A stretch of DNA of 64,000 nucleotides, taken from positions 247,241-311,240 of the forward strand of contig CAVPWU010000001.1 in assembly GCA_963709665.1 (NCBI GenBank), written 5' to 3'. This DNA is from DASZIT01 sp963709665. Lineage in GTDB: Bacteria > Actinomycetota > Acidimicrobiia > Acidimicrobiales > RAAP-2. The position numbers were made by a program, and so were the translations under genes. Positions 1 to 7,931 of this stretch are shown piece by piece. Below the pieces are notes generated by a model. It searched no databases, had not been told where the DNA came from, and worked only from the letters and a program-made list of their open reading frames with translations. Position 1 is the first letter of the stretch, and every line of letters begins with the position of its first letter.

Positions 1-2
1 GG

Positions 3-71
3 CACTTCCTCACCCGGTCGAGGGTGTTCACCGAGGACGAGCTGACCACCCTCGGTCGGGAGATGGCCTAG
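3..71 (+). CDS. C-terminal end of a truncated gene, unknown
   Basis: Only the last 22 codons are in the window. They read in one open frame ending in a TAG at 69-71, with a tail of the form FLTRSRVFTEDELTTLGREM. The 'EDEL..LG..M' ending resembles the C-terminus of hemerythrin-type HHE proteins, but this is too little sequence to assign a family. The next gene is convergent and starts 72 bases further on. The G/C-rich third positions match neighbouring genes, which supports it being coding. Confidence 0.45.
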   Translation, partial: HFLTRSRVFTEDELTTLGREMA

Positions 72-143
72 CGCCACCGGCACCGCGACCGGGGCACCGT
101 CGACCGTCCTGGCCTCGGTACGCTCACCTCGCCGGCCTCTCGG

Positions 144-977
144 TCAGTCGGACCAGAGGTTCCCGAGGTCCTCGGCCAGGGCCTCGGCCTGGGCCCACCC
201 GGCCCGGGCGGCCGGCGCCCGGAGGGAGGGGTCCAACGGGTTGGCGCCCATGGCCTCCACGGCGGCGTCGTCCGGGTAGATGACCGCCACACTCCCGGTG
301 GCCTCCAGCACGGGGAGCGCGAAGATCTCCAGACGGGCCGGGGACAGCACCAGGACCCGGTCGTACCCCGCCGCCAGGTCGGCGTTGTCGGGCGAGCGCA
401 CCCCGCCGTCGATGTAGCGCCGGCCGTCGATGGTGGTGGGCGGCCAGATGCCGGGGACCGCGCAGCTGGCCGCCACGGCCAGGACCAGGGGGACGCCGGA
501 GTCGGGCCCGAAGATGGCCGTCTCGCCGGAGACGGCGTCCACCGCCACGATCTGCAGCTTCCGGTCCGGCCAGTCGGTCGACGGCAGGCGCCCGGCCACC
601 ACGGCCAGGCGCTCCTCCTCGGAGATGGTGTCGGCCCCGAGGGCGAGGGCGCCCACCCGGGCGTGGCGCTCGGCCGGGTCACCGCCGAGCGAGGTCATCT
701 CCTCGAGGATGGCGCCGAACAGCTCGCCGTCCAGCGACACCGACCGCTCCCTGGCGATGGCATCCTCGGCCACCTGCTCGTCGAGGAGCCCAGCGAGGTC
801 GGCCCCCTGGGCGACCCGAGTCCCGACCACCGAGCCGGCCGAGGTGCCGACGATCAGGTCGGCGTCGTCGCCCGGACGCATCCCGAATTCGGCCAGGCCG
901 GCCAGCACCCCGACCTCCCAACCGATGCCGGTGAGGCCGCCCCCGGCCAGGACCAGGGCGCGGGTGACGGACGTCAT
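144..977 (-). CDS. Patatin-like phospholipase (RssA/NTE family)
   Basis: The 277-residue protein starts MTSVTRALVLAGGG. It carries the patatin oxyanion-hole glycine run (AGGG, residues 11-14), the nucleophile elbow GTSAG with Ser46, and a late YIDGG motif supplying the catalytic Asp of the Ser-Asp dyad. The family hydrolyses acyl esters of lipids in the cytoplasm or at the membrane face. The frame stays open 207 bases upstream, but the Met directly before the AGGG strand is the natural start. The gene is divergent from the ferredoxin gene with 157 bases between them. No signal peptide is visible. The substrate cannot be told from sequence. Confidence 0.88.
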   Translation of the reverse strand: MTSVTRALVLAGGGLTGIGWEVGVLAGLAEFGMRPGDDADLIVGTSAGSVVGTRVAQGADLAGLLDEQVAEDAIARERSVSLDGELFGAILEEMTSLGGDPAERHARVGALALGADTISEEERLAVVAGRLPSTDWPDRKLQIVAVDAVSGETAIFGPDSGVPLVLAVAASCAVPGIWPPTTIDGRRYIDGGVRSPDNADLAAGYDRVLVLSPARLEIFALPVLEATGSVAVIYPDDAAVEAMGANPLDPSLRAPAARAGWAQAEALAEDLGNLWSD

Positions 978-1134
978 GGCCACCACTGTGGCCACCACCA
1001 CCCGCTTGCCGCAACCCCGGCGCCCAGCGCTGGCAGCGCCGGGATGGCGCCTCCCGGGGCCCTCGGGCCGTCCCGGCACCGGCAGGTCGGCCCGGTACAC
1101 TCGTCCCCGTTCGCCGAGTCCGGGAGGGACCGCC

Positions 1135-1332
1135 ATGAAAGTTGTCGTCGACTTCGACGAGTGCGCCAGTAACGCCGTCTGCATGGGGATCGCTCCGGAG
1201 GTGTTCGAGGTGCGCGACGACGGGTTCCTCTACGTGCTCGACGAGCACCCCGGCGAGGAGCTGCGCGAGAAGGTCCGTCAGGCGGCCAACGGCTGCCCCA
1301 CCGGTGCCATCACCATCGTCGAGGACGAGTAA
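1135..1332 (+). CDS. [3Fe-4S] ferredoxin (P450-partner type)
   Basis: A 65-residue acidic protein with three cysteines placed as in actinobacterial single-cluster ferredoxins: C10, C16 and C53 followed by Pro (CPTGAI). The missing fourth Cys of the first motif predicts a [3Fe-4S] cluster. Such ferredoxins commonly feed electrons to cytochromes P450 or other monooxygenases, but no P450 lies in this window. A GGGAGG ribosome site precedes the ATG. The next gene (gltX) begins 7 bases after the stop, so the two are probably co-transcribed even though their functions look unrelated. Confidence 0.9.
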   Translation: MKVVVDFDECASNAVCMGIAPEVFEVRDDGFLYVLDEHPGEELREKVRQAANGCPTGAITIVEDE

Positions 1333-1339
1333 CCCCGGC

Positions 1340-2824
1340 GTGCCCGGGGACAGCCCGAGGGTCCGCTTCGCCCCGTCACCGACGGGCTACTTCCACGTCG
1401 GCAGCGCCCGGACCGCCCTGTTCAACTGGTTGGTGGCCCGCCAGACCGGCGGCACCTTCGTCCTCCGCATCGAGGACACCGACACCGAGCGGAACCGCGA
1501 GGAGTGGGTGGATGGCATCCTCACCGCCCTCCACTGGCTGGGCATGGACCCTGACGAGGGGCCGTTCCGCCAGTCGGCCCGGTCGGCCCGGTACCAGGAG
1601 GCGATCACCGCCCTCTGGGGGGCCGACCGGCTCTACGCCTGCGCCTGCACCCGCGAGGAGATCGACGCCCGGAACCGGGCCGCCGGGATCCTCACCCCGG
1701 GGTACGACGGCTTCTGCCGGGACCGCCGGCTGACCCGGGAGGGGAACGCCCTGCGGTTCCGGACCCCCGACGCCGGCGTGGTCACCGTGGTCGACGTCAT
1801 CCGGGGCGACGTGGAGTTCCCCTGTGAGGCCATGGACGACTTCGTGGCCGTGAAGGCCACCGGGGCGCCCCTCTTCGTGCTGGCCAACACGGTCGACGAC
1901 ATCGACATGCGGATCTCCCACGTCATCCGGGGCGAGGACCTGCTGCCCACCACCCCCCGCGGGATCCTGCTGTGGGAGGCGCTGGCCGAGTCCGGGTGGA
2001 CGGCGGAGGAGGGCGACGGGTCGGGGCCGACCGGGGTACCCGGGCTCCCGGTCTTCGCCCACCTCCCGATGCTGGTCAACGAGCAGCGCAAGAAGCTGTC
2101 CAAGCGCCGGGACCCGGTGGCCGTGGAGTCCTACCGGGACCAGGGGTACCTGCCGGAGGCGTTCGTGAACTACCTGGCCCTCCTGGGGTGGAGTCCCCCG
2201 GGCGACCAGGAGATCTTCACCGTCGACCAGCTGGTGGCGTGGTTCGACCTGGCGTCGGTGAACCACTCGCCGGCCTTCTTCGACGTCCAGAAGCTGACCC
2301 ACCTGAACGGCGAGTACCTGCGCGCCCTCCCTCTCGACGACTTCATCGAGGCCAGCGCCCCGTGGCTCACCGGCGACCGGGCCCCATGGCCGGAGGAGCG
2401 GTTCGACCCGGCCGTCTTCCGGCGCCTGGCCCCCCTGGTCCAGGAGCGGGTGGCCAAGCTCGACGAGGTGCCGGGGATGGTGGACTTCCTCTTCCTCGAG
2501 GAGCCGGACCTCGACCCCGAGTCGTGGGCCAAGGCCGTAGCCGGGGACGAGGCGGCTGCGACCATCCTCGCCGCCGCCGGCGCCGCCTTCGAGGAGCTGG
2601 CCCGGCAGGGGACCTGGGATGCCGCCTCGCTGCACGCCGCCACCCTGGCCGTCGGTGAGGGGGTGGGCCGGAAGCTGGGCAAGGCCCAGGCCCCCATCCG
2701 GGTGGCGGTGACCGGCCGACGGGTGGGGCCCCCGCTCTTCGAGACGCTGGCCGAACTCGGACCGCAGGAGACCCACCGACGGCTCGCCGCCGCCCTCGAC
2801 CGTCTGCGGGACGGAGGCTCCTGA
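1340..2824 (+). CDS. gltX: Glutamyl-tRNA synthetase
   Basis: This 494-residue class I aminoacyl-tRNA synthetase charges tRNA-Glu with glutamate. The Rossmann-fold HIGH motif is HVGS (residues 19-22, in SPTGYFHVGSARTALFNW) and the KMSKS loop is KLSKR (residues 252-256). The length is normal for a bacterial GluRS and the C-terminal anticodon-binding helical domain is present. The start is a GTG at 1340, placed 14 codons before the conserved FAPSPTG strand; the frame remains open upstream through the ferredoxin gene, but nothing there resembles GluRS. The GTG lies 7 bases after the ferredoxin stop, suggesting an operon. A tRNA-Glu gene is encoded about 2.7 kb downstream. Confidence 0.95.
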   Translation: MPGDSPRVRFAPSPTGYFHVGSARTALFNWLVARQTGGTFVLRIEDTDTERNREEWVDGILTALHWLGMDPDEGPFRQSARSARYQEAITALWGADRLYACACTREEIDARNRAAGILTPGYDGFCRDRRLTREGNALRFRTPDAGVVTVVDVIRGDVEFPCEAMDDFVAVKATGAPLFVLANTVDDIDMRISHVIRGEDLLPTTPRGILLWEALAESGWTAEEGDGSGPTGVPGLPVFAHLPMLVNEQRKKLSKRRDPVAVESYRDQGYLPEAFVNYLALLGWSPPGDQEIFTVDQLVAWFDLASVNHSPAFFDVQKLTHLNGEYLRALPLDDFIEASAPWLTGDRAPWPEERFDPAVFRRLAPLVQERVAKLDEVPGMVDFLFLEEPDLDPESWAKAVAGDEAAATILAAAGAAFEELARQGTWDAASLHAATLAVGEGVGRKLGKAQAPIRVAVTGRRVGPPLFETLAELGPQETHRRLAAALDRLRDGGS

Positions 2825-2860
2825 ACCGTGGTGGCCCGGACCGCCACGGCCGGTGCCTGA

Positions 2861-3472
2861 GTGATCCGCCTCGTCCTCCGGATCGTCAGCCTGGTGGCCG
2901 CCGTGGTGGTCGTCTACTTCGCGGTGACCGCCGTGCAGGTCTGGCTGACCAGCCTGCGCTACGAGCCGCACCCGGCCGGGGCCATCGTGGTGATGGGGGC
3001 GGCCCAGTACGACGGGGTGCCCTCACCGGACCTCCAGGCCCGCCTCGACGAGGCCCGGCTGCTCTGGGGCCAGCACTACGCCACCACGGTGATGGTGACC
3101 GGCTCGAAGGAGCCCGGCGACCAGTTCACCGAGGCCCAGGCGTCGACCCGCTACCTCGAGCTGCACGGCCTCCCGGCCCACGACATCCTCCAGGCGGGCG
3201 GCAACGACTCGTGGGAGAACCTGTCGGAGGCCGCCCCCGTCCTCCTCGCCCACGGCGACCGGGTGGTGCTGGTGGTCACCGACCCCTTCCACGAGGACCG
3301 CAGCCTGGCCATCGCCTCCTCCGTGGGGTTGACGCCGTCGCCCACCCCCACCCGGACCTCGCCGATCCGCGGGTGGTCGACGGTGCCCTACTTCGCCAAG
3401 GAGACGCTCGGGGTGGGACTGGGGAGGATCATCGGGTTCGACCACCTGAGCGCCATCCACTCCCTCGGCTGA
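2861..3472 (+). CDS. YdcF/SanA-like DUF218 membrane-anchored protein
   Basis: A 203-residue protein with one N-terminal membrane segment (about residues 3-25, rich in Val/Leu) and a DUF218 domain. Recognisable DUF218 features are the strand GAIVVMGAAQYDG followed by a conserved RLDEA helix, VMVTGSKEPGD, TEA..S..YLE, and the DSWENL segment. The family is linked to cell-envelope integrity and vancomycin tolerance (SanA), and its biochemical role is not settled. It starts with a GTG 36 bases after gltX in the same orientation. The last codons converge on the next gene, whose stop lies 15 bases away. Confidence 0.85.
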   Translation: MIRLVLRIVSLVAAVVVVYFAVTAVQVWLTSLRYEPHPAGAIVVMGAAQYDGVPSPDLQARLDEARLLWGQHYATTVMVTGSKEPGDQFTEAQASTRYLELHGLPAHDILQAGGNDSWENLSEAAPVLLAHGDRVVLVVTDPFHEDRSLAIASSVGLTPSPTPTRTSPIRGWSTVPYFAKETLGVGLGRIIGFDHLSAIHSLG

Positions 3473-3487
3473 GGGCGGCGTGGTCCC

Positions 3488-4183
3488 TCAGCCCAGCAGG
3501 ACGGCGGGGAGCTCGGCGATCGAGTCGATGATGTGGGTGTGGGGGGCGGCCTCGAGCTCGCGGCGCGACTGGACCCCGGAGAGGACGCCGGCCACCACCG
3601 AGGCCCCGGCCCGGGTCCCGGCCTCGAGGTCGCTGGCGCTGTCGCCAGCCACCGCCACGTGGGCCACGTCATCGATGCCGAGCCGGAGGACGGCGGTCAG
3701 GACCATGTCCGGCCAGGGCCGGCCCCGGCCGGCGTCGGCCGGGGACAGGACCAGATCGGGCAGCTGCTCCCACTTGTTGGCGACGATGATCCGGTCGCGG
3801 GTGGCGGGGGAGAGGCCGGTGATCAGGCAGACCTTGATGCCGGCCCCCTGGAGCGCCCGGATGGTGGCGACGGCGCCCGGCAGGGGAGTGACGTCCCCGA
3901 GGTCGATGGCCCGGTCGAAGGCGGTCTCGAAGGCGTGGTTGGCCGCCTCGGCGACCACGACGTCGCCCCCGTAGAGCTCGGTGAAGACCGAGATCTTGGA
4001 CTGGCCCATGGTCTGGCGGATGAAGGCGGCCGGATCGGCCAGTGCCAGGGCGGCGGAGGATCCGGTGGGTGAGGCGCTGATGACCTGGAGCGCCTCCCGG
4101 AAGGCGTCCTCGACGGCACCGTCGTCGGCCACCGTGGTGCCGGCCATATCCAGGACGGCAAGCCCGAACTTCGTCCGGGTCAT
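3488..4183 (-). CDS. Phosphonatase-like HAD hydrolase (PhnX-like)
   Basis: A 231-residue HAD-superfamily enzyme. The nucleophile motif is LDMAGTTV (Asp12, with Ala in the DxAGT form typical of phosphonoacetaldehyde hydrolases rather than ordinary DxDGT phosphatases). The C-terminal metal-binding motif is GDSASD. The ATG overlaps the stop of the upstream FAD oxidoreductase by 4 bases (ATGA), so translation is coupled. PhnX-like hydrolases next to this type of FAD oxidoreductase form a recurrent pair (the TIGR03351/TIGR03364 families) proposed to degrade aminoalkylphosphonates. The likely job is C-P bond cleavage of an aldehyde released by the partner, but this is inferred. Confidence 0.82.
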   Translation of the reverse strand: MTRTKFGLAVLDMAGTTVADDGAVEDAFREALQVISASPTGSSAALALADPAAFIRQTMGQSKISVFTELYGGDVVVAEAANHAFETAFDRAIDLGDVTPLPGAVATIRALQGAGIKVCLITGLSPATRDRIIVANKWEQLPDLVLSPADAGRGRPWPDMVLTAVLRLGIDDVAHVAVAGDSASDLEAGTRAGASVVAGVLSGVQSRRELEAAPHTHIIDSIAELPAVLLG

Positions 4184-5328
4184 GCGGTGACTTCGACCCA
4201 GGTCTCCTCGGCGATGGCCGGCGCCAGGGTCATCCCCCGGTCGGCCGGTCCGGTGACCACGCAGATGCTGTGGTCGATCCAGTGCCGGTAGTAGAGGCGA
4301 TCGTCGGTGGGGGTCGAGAACGTCCCCGACCAGCGCCGGACGATGTGGGGGAGCCGGGTGCCGAGGATGGCCTCGGCCCGCTCGCGGAGCCGCTCGTAGA
4401 GGGTCTCGTCGACCGCGAAGTCGAACGGCTCCTCGTAGTCGTGGGTGTCACCGATGGTCAGTCCGCCGGAGGCCCGCTGCACCATCAGCAGCTGCATGCC
4501 GTGCTCCACCGTCTCGCGACGGGGCGGGGGAAGGGCGGCCCGGCCCGGGAGGTCGTAGGCGGGGAAGTACCGCATGGTGTCGGCATCGGCCACCGCGGTG
4601 GCCAGTGGCTCGGTGGTGGGGGCGGTCTCCATCATCTGGACCCGGCACCGGCGGAGGGGTGCGGCCGCCAGGGTGGCACCGATGCGACCGCCGAGCCCGG
4701 TGGTCTGGTCGCCGATGCAGAGCAGCACCAGCGAGGCGGTGTAGCTGCCGCCCAGGTGGTCGACCACCGCCGGCGCTCCGCTCCCGGTGTCGCCGGTCAC
4801 GTCGACCACCCGGCGTCCGGGGACCCACCAGTAGTGGCCGGTGTCCTCCATGGTGCGCCGGAGGGCGGCCAGCACCGAGGCCGGCTCCACCACCGCGTCG
4901 CGACGGCAGTAGAGACCGCCGGCGTTGACGCCCCGGATGGCCGGGTTCAGCTTTTTGACACCATCGGAGTCGACCACCTCGAGCTTGCGGAGGTGGGCGT
5001 CGGGCTGACGGGCCAACTCGTCCATCAGCGACAGCTCGTCCTCGTTGGTGGCGATGGTCAGCGACCCCTCGGACCGGAAGCCGATCTCCGGGGCGTAGGA
5101 GGCGTGCTGCTGCCAGAGGACCCGGGACCGCAGGGCCAGGTCGAGCTCGGCGCCGGGGGCCCGGCCGCTGACCCACACCAGGCCGAAATTCCGCGTAGAG
5201 GCTTGAGACGGCACGGCGTCCGCCTCGAGGTGTACAACGTCCCAGCCACGCTGACAGGCCTCCAGCGCGTGCATGGTACCGAGGACACCGCCCCCCACGA
5301 TTACCACTCGTTCGTCTGCCACTAACAC
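4180..5328 (-). CDS. FAD-dependent oxidoreductase, phosphonate-linked type
   Basis: A 382-residue flavoprotein of the glycine-oxidase/DAO fold. The N-terminal dinucleotide motif is VVIVGGGVLGTMHA, followed by an acidic end of strand 2 (VVHLEAD). The C-terminal region has the FAD-closing segment TGPADRGMTLAPAIAEE. Enzymes of this subgroup sit beside phosphonatase-like hydrolases and are thought to oxidise 2-aminoethylphosphonate or N-methylated relatives to phosphonoacetaldehyde. Two in-frame GTG starts are possible (5328 and 5322); the second would give a protein starting right at ADERVVIVGGG. No good ribosome site distinguishes them. The stop overlaps the hydrolase start by 4 bases. Confidence 0.82.
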   Translation of the reverse strand: MLVADERVVIVGGGVLGTMHALEACQRGWDVVHLEADAVPSQASTRNFGLVWVSGRAPGAELDLALRSRVLWQQHASYAPEIGFRSEGSLTIATNEDELSLMDELARQPDAHLRKLEVVDSDGVKKLNPAIRGVNAGGLYCRRDAVVEPASVLAALRRTMEDTGHYWWVPGRRVVDVTGDTGSGAPAVVDHLGGSYTASLVLLCIGDQTTGLGGRIGATLAAAPLRRCRVQMMETAPTTEPLATAVADADTMRYFPAYDLPGRAALPPPRRETVEHGMQLLMVQRASGGLTIGDTHDYEEPFDFAVDETLYERLRERAEAILGTRLPHIVRRWSGTFSTPTDDRLYYRHWIDHSICVVTGPADRGMTLAPAIAEETWVEVTA

Positions 5329-5434
5329 TTAGCGTACTGAGTGAAACCGTTCTCGGGAAGTGCCTATTCTGACAATTAGCAAGTGTCGCATTCTCGGGAG
5401 CCCCCAGGTTCGGCTAAATTGGCCCTTCGCCCGA

Positions 5435-5507
5435 TCGGGGGTGGCGCAACTGGCAGCGCGCATGATTCTGGTTCATGAGGTTGGAGGTTCGAGCCCTCCC
5501 CCCCGAG
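5435..5507 (+). tRNA. tRNA-Gln (CTG)
   Basis: Folded by hand. The acceptor stem is TCGGGGG with CCCCCGA, the D stem GCGC/GCGC, the anticodon stem CATGA/TCATG around the loop TTCTGGT (anticodon CTG), the variable loop AGGTT, and the T stem GGAGG/CCTCC with loop TTCGAGC. The discriminator is G, as expected for tRNA-Gln. CCA is not encoded. It lies 60 bases before tRNA-Glu in the same orientation, so the two are probably one transcript. Confidence 0.93.
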
Positions 5508-5567
5508 CGTTCATGGCTCCCTCCGGGTGTCGTGTGACGACCGTGCCCTCGGGCGCGGTCAGTGTGA

Positions 5568-5640
5568 GGTCCCATCGTCTAGAGGCCTAGGACACCACCC
5601 TCTCAAGGTGGAGACACGGGTTCGAACCCCGTTGGGACTG
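5568..5640 (+). tRNA. tRNA-Glu (CTC)
   Basis: Folded by hand. The acceptor is GGTCCCA with TGGGACT (the first pair is G-T, as in other actinobacterial tRNA-Glu genes), the D stem GTCT/GGAC, the anticodon stem CCACC/GGTGG around loop CTCTCAA (anticodon CTC), and the T stem ACGGG/CCCGT with loop TTCGAAC. The discriminator is G. CCA is not encoded. The substrate synthetase gltX is in the same window. Confidence 0.93.
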
Positions 5641-5685
5641 CTCGAGTAGAGGCATCGCCGCAGTGTTTCGAACCGCCGGCCAGTG

Positions 5686-6099
5686 TCAGTCGATGGATCC
5701 CTTGGTGACGATCCATTGGCAGGACTGCCCGGTGACCTCGGCGATGAGATCGAAATCGGCGTCGTAGTGGAGGAGCGTCAGTCCGCGCTCCTCGGCAGCG
5801 GCGGCGATCAGGAGGTCCGGGACCTTTCGGCCCCGCCGGCGCTTCGCCGACAGAAGCCTCTGAGTCTGGCGGGCCCGAGCGACATGTGCCGCCGACGTCT
5901 CGACGAGCTCCAGTAGTTGGAGCGCACCGATCAGCTGGTCCCACTCCTTGTCGTCGCGGGCGGAGAATCCGACTTCGAGGTCGGAGATACCTGCCCGGGC
6001 CGCCGAGCCCGCTTCAACGAGGGGCTCGAGCGCCGATCGCACGGGCGGGGAGCCGACGCGGGTCAGGACGCTGGTGTCGACGAGATGGGTCAGCGCCAC
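5686..6099 (-). CDS. vapC: VapC-type PIN-domain ribonuclease toxin
   Basis: A 137-residue PIN-domain protein that begins with the typical VDTSVLTR strand carrying the first acidic residue. It has an internal Glu in the SDLEVGF segment and a second acidic pair around KVPDLLIAAAAEE and HYDADFDLI. These give the metal-binding quartet of VapC toxins, which cut RNA such as tRNA or rRNA. It overlaps the upstream antitoxin gene by 10 bases and starts with GTG, so the two are translationally coupled. The reading frame is complete and looks functional. The RNA target cannot be predicted. Confidence 0.9.
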   Translation of the reverse strand: MALTHLVDTSVLTRVGSPPVRSALEPLVEAGSAARAGISDLEVGFSARDDKEWDQLIGALQLLELVETSAAHVARARQTQRLLSAKRRRGRKVPDLLIAAAAEERGLTLLHYDADFDLIAEVTGQSCQWIVTKGSID

Positions 6100-6284
6100 G
6101 CTTCATCCCGATCGGAGGGAGGCAGGGCCGAAAGCACGTCCATCGAGTTGCGGACGGCTTCCGATCGGTCGGAACCGACCAGCCGGAGCGCCTCGTTCAC
6201 CGTGGCCTTGATCGTGGTCGTGCCCAGCTGCGATCGGGCAGCATCAAGGGCCTCTTCATCGATGTCCACGAGCCGCTTGGTCAC
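6090..6284 (-). CDS. vapB: VapB-type antitoxin (ribbon-helix-helix)
   Basis: A 64-residue protein beginning MTKRLVDIDEEALDAA and continuing TTTIKATVNEALR. This is the classic N-terminal ribbon-helix-helix DNA-binding region of VapB antitoxins paired with PIN toxins. The C-terminal tail, rich in Ser, Asp and Pro, should wrap the toxin. The GTG start at 6284 lies just downstream of two identical 8-base palindromes, which are good candidates for its own operator. It overlaps vapC by 10 bases. Confidence 0.9.
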   Translation of the reverse strand: MTKRLVDIDEEALDAARSQLGTTTIKATVNEALRLVGSDRSEAVRNSMDVLSALPPSDRDEAWR

Positions 6285-6291
6285 GTCAAGA

Positions 6292-6320
6292 GTATATACG
6301 AGGGTAATGGCTGTATATAC
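6292..6320. promoter_or_regulatory. Twin GTATATAC palindromes, probable VapBC operator
   Basis: Two perfect copies of the self-complementary 8-mer GTATATAC lie at 6292-6299 and 6313-6320, 21 bases apart centre to centre (two helical turns). The nearer one starts 8 bases upstream of the vapB GTG. The spacing places both on one DNA face, as expected for cooperative binding by two ribbon-helix-helix dimers of a VapBC complex. The same AT-rich boxes could also act as -10 elements. The role is inferred from position and symmetry. Confidence 0.6.
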
Positions 6321-6357
6321 AAGGTTCAGAACCAGGCCAGTCGGATCTTCGGCAACG

Positions 6358-6401
6358 CGCCGGCGCCGGCGCCACCCCTGTGGGCGGAGCCGGCGCCGGC
6401 G
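6358..6401 (-). terminator. Strong GC hairpin after the arylsulfotransferase gene
   Basis: A perfect 13-bp stem (arms 6358-6370 and 6389-6401, CGCCGGCGCCGGC and its complement) with an 18-base loop. It begins 33 bases past the stop of the minus-strand gene at 6434. There is no U-tract, which is common for actinobacterial terminators. It also separates that gene from the vapBC promoter. Confidence 0.55.
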
Positions 6402-6433
6402 GTGTCGTCGACCGGGTGCTCACCGACGGACGG

Positions 6434-7693
6434 TCAGTGGGCCTCGGACCATCCAGATCCCCACGGGCTGTTGTCCCACGGCAGCCGGTAGGCACGGTAG
6501 GTGTTCACCCCGGTCGGGAACTCGGCGTTGAAGACCACCTGGCCGGTGTGGGTGAACTCGGAGAAGTAGTTGAGGCTTCCCCACCCGATCACCAGGTCGC
6601 CGTCGGGGAGGGTCTGGGCGTTCCCCTGCGAGGCCGCCGACAGGCCCTCCGGCTGGTCGATCGAGGAGACCAGGGTGGCCACGTGGTCCCACGGGTCGAG
6701 CTTCACGGTGACCTCCCGGCTGGACGGGTAAAGGGGCGTGCCCTCCGAGTCGTTGTCGAAGAAGGTGTACTCGTCGTGCCCGAGGGCTTCGGGGTCGTGT
6801 TGCCAGGCGAAGATCTCGCCGGCACTGTCGAGCGACTGACCCGGGGCGGCCTGCAGCGTGAAGCTGCTCTGCTTGCCGCCCAGCTGCCAGAGGATGGAGC
6901 CGGTGCTCCGGTTCACCTTGAACGCCGTCCAGGTGGCTCGCGAGTCGATCAGGAGGTTCCCGTCGGTGTCGAGGTGCACGGCGTTGATGTGGAACCAGTC
7001 CCACGGTGTGCTCGCCGAGGCCGGGAGCGGCTGCTCGCTGTCGCTGTAGGGCACGTGATCGGCGCTGTCCCACTGGAAGAGCACCTTGCCAGTGGCGATG
7101 TCGACCTCCTGCACGATCCCGTCGACCACCGTCTGATCGGGCGGCCCGCCGATGGACGTCAGGTCGGCGGTGGCCGTGTCGTAGGAGGTGATCAGCGCGG
7201 TGTTCTGGGGGGTGATGAGGAACTCGTGGCCGTCGGTGGTCTCGCCGTTCCCCGCCCTGACCGTGGCGATCTGCTGGTAGTGGCGGTTGTAGATGTAGTC
7301 CGTACCGTTCGACAGACCTCCGAATCCGGTGCCCTGCCACCAGGTCAGGACGGGCTGACCCTGGTAGGTCTGGGTCCGGAAGTCACCGGCGGTCTGCCCG
7401 GCGGGGATGGCGTGGAACCAGATGACCTTCCCACTGCTGTCCACGATCTCGGGACCGTTGGCGTAGGTGGTGGCGTCTCCGGTGGGGGTGAGGAAGTAGT
7501 CGCCGCCACCGAGGTAGGTGTGGTTGGTGAGGATGGTCAGCGGCGGGGGGGCGGTTGGGGTGGCGGCCTGGGCGGTTCTGGCCATCAGCGCCAGCGGCGC
7601 CGTGCCGACGGCCAGCGCGGTGGCGCCGAGCACCAGTCGGCCCCACCGTCCGACGGTGGTCTTCGGCGCGTTCGTCACGAGTCTTGACTGCAT
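6434..7693 (-). CDS. Secreted arylsulfotransferase-family protein
   Basis: A 419-residue protein with an N-terminal signal peptide (basic start, hydrophobic LVLGATALAVGTAPLALMA, cleavage near AQAA). The rest matches the arylsulfotransferase_2 type of propeller: repeated strands such as GPEIVDSSGKVIWFHAI, GHEFLITPQNTALITSYD, DGIVQEVDIATGKVLFQW, WDWFHINAVHLDTDGNLLIDSR and GSILWQLGG. Family members include sulfate-transferring enzymes, but many are uncharacterised secreted propellers, so activity is not certain. The ATG at 7693 is preceded by an AAGGTGAG ribosome site. An in-frame codon at 7750 is less likely because it would bury the signal peptide. Confidence 0.82.
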   Translation of the reverse strand: MQSRLVTNAPKTTVGRWGRLVLGATALAVGTAPLALMARTAQAATPTAPPPLTILTNHTYLGGGDYFLTPTGDATTYANGPEIVDSSGKVIWFHAIPAGQTAGDFRTQTYQGQPVLTWWQGTGFGGLSNGTDYIYNRHYQQIATVRAGNGETTDGHEFLITPQNTALITSYDTATADLTSIGGPPDQTVVDGIVQEVDIATGKVLFQWDSADHVPYSDSEQPLPASASTPWDWFHINAVHLDTDGNLLIDSRATWTAFKVNRSTGSILWQLGGKQSSFTLQAAPGQSLDSAGEIFAWQHDPEALGHDEYTFFDNDSEGTPLYPSSREVTVKLDPWDHVATLVSSIDQPEGLSAASQGNAQTLPDGDLVIGWGSLNYFSEFTHTGQVVFNAEFPTGVNTYRAYRLPWDNSPWGSGWSEAH

Positions 7694-7830
7694 GTGGAGT
7701 CTCACCTTTCGGGGGGGTGTGCGGAGGGTCGCACTGCATGGACCGGACATCGGTTCACGTCAGCCACCGTAAATAGCTCTACCTAGAAAGTCAATGGATT
7801 TAGTCAAGATTAGGACCGGGACGGTGCACC

Positions 7831-7882
7831 GGGGTCCGGTCCGGGGTCCGGTCCGGGGTCCGGTCCGGTCCGGGGTCCGGTC
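7831..7882. repeat. Short tandem GGGGTCCGGTCC repeats
   Basis: Three exact 12-base units (GGGGTCCGGTCC at 7831, 7843 and 7855), then a 5-base GGTCC spacer and a fourth unit short of its last base (7872-7882). The array lies in the 238-base intergenic space 7694-7931, which holds no gene, just past the 3' end of the membrane-protein gene at 7932. It looks like a slippage-prone simple repeat with no evident function. Confidence 0.85.
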
Positions 7883-7931
7883 TACGGGAGCGGGTCCCTG
7901 GGGACCGAGAGCGCCGGAGGCGTCGGGTGGG

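Noticed and set aside
144..1184. Longer start of the patatin gene
   Set aside because: The extra N-terminal residues are low complexity and overlap the ferredoxin start region.
5330..6300. Integrated mobile element at the tRNA genes
   Set aside because: No integrase, no duplicated tRNA 3' end and no composition change beyond the VapBC module were seen.
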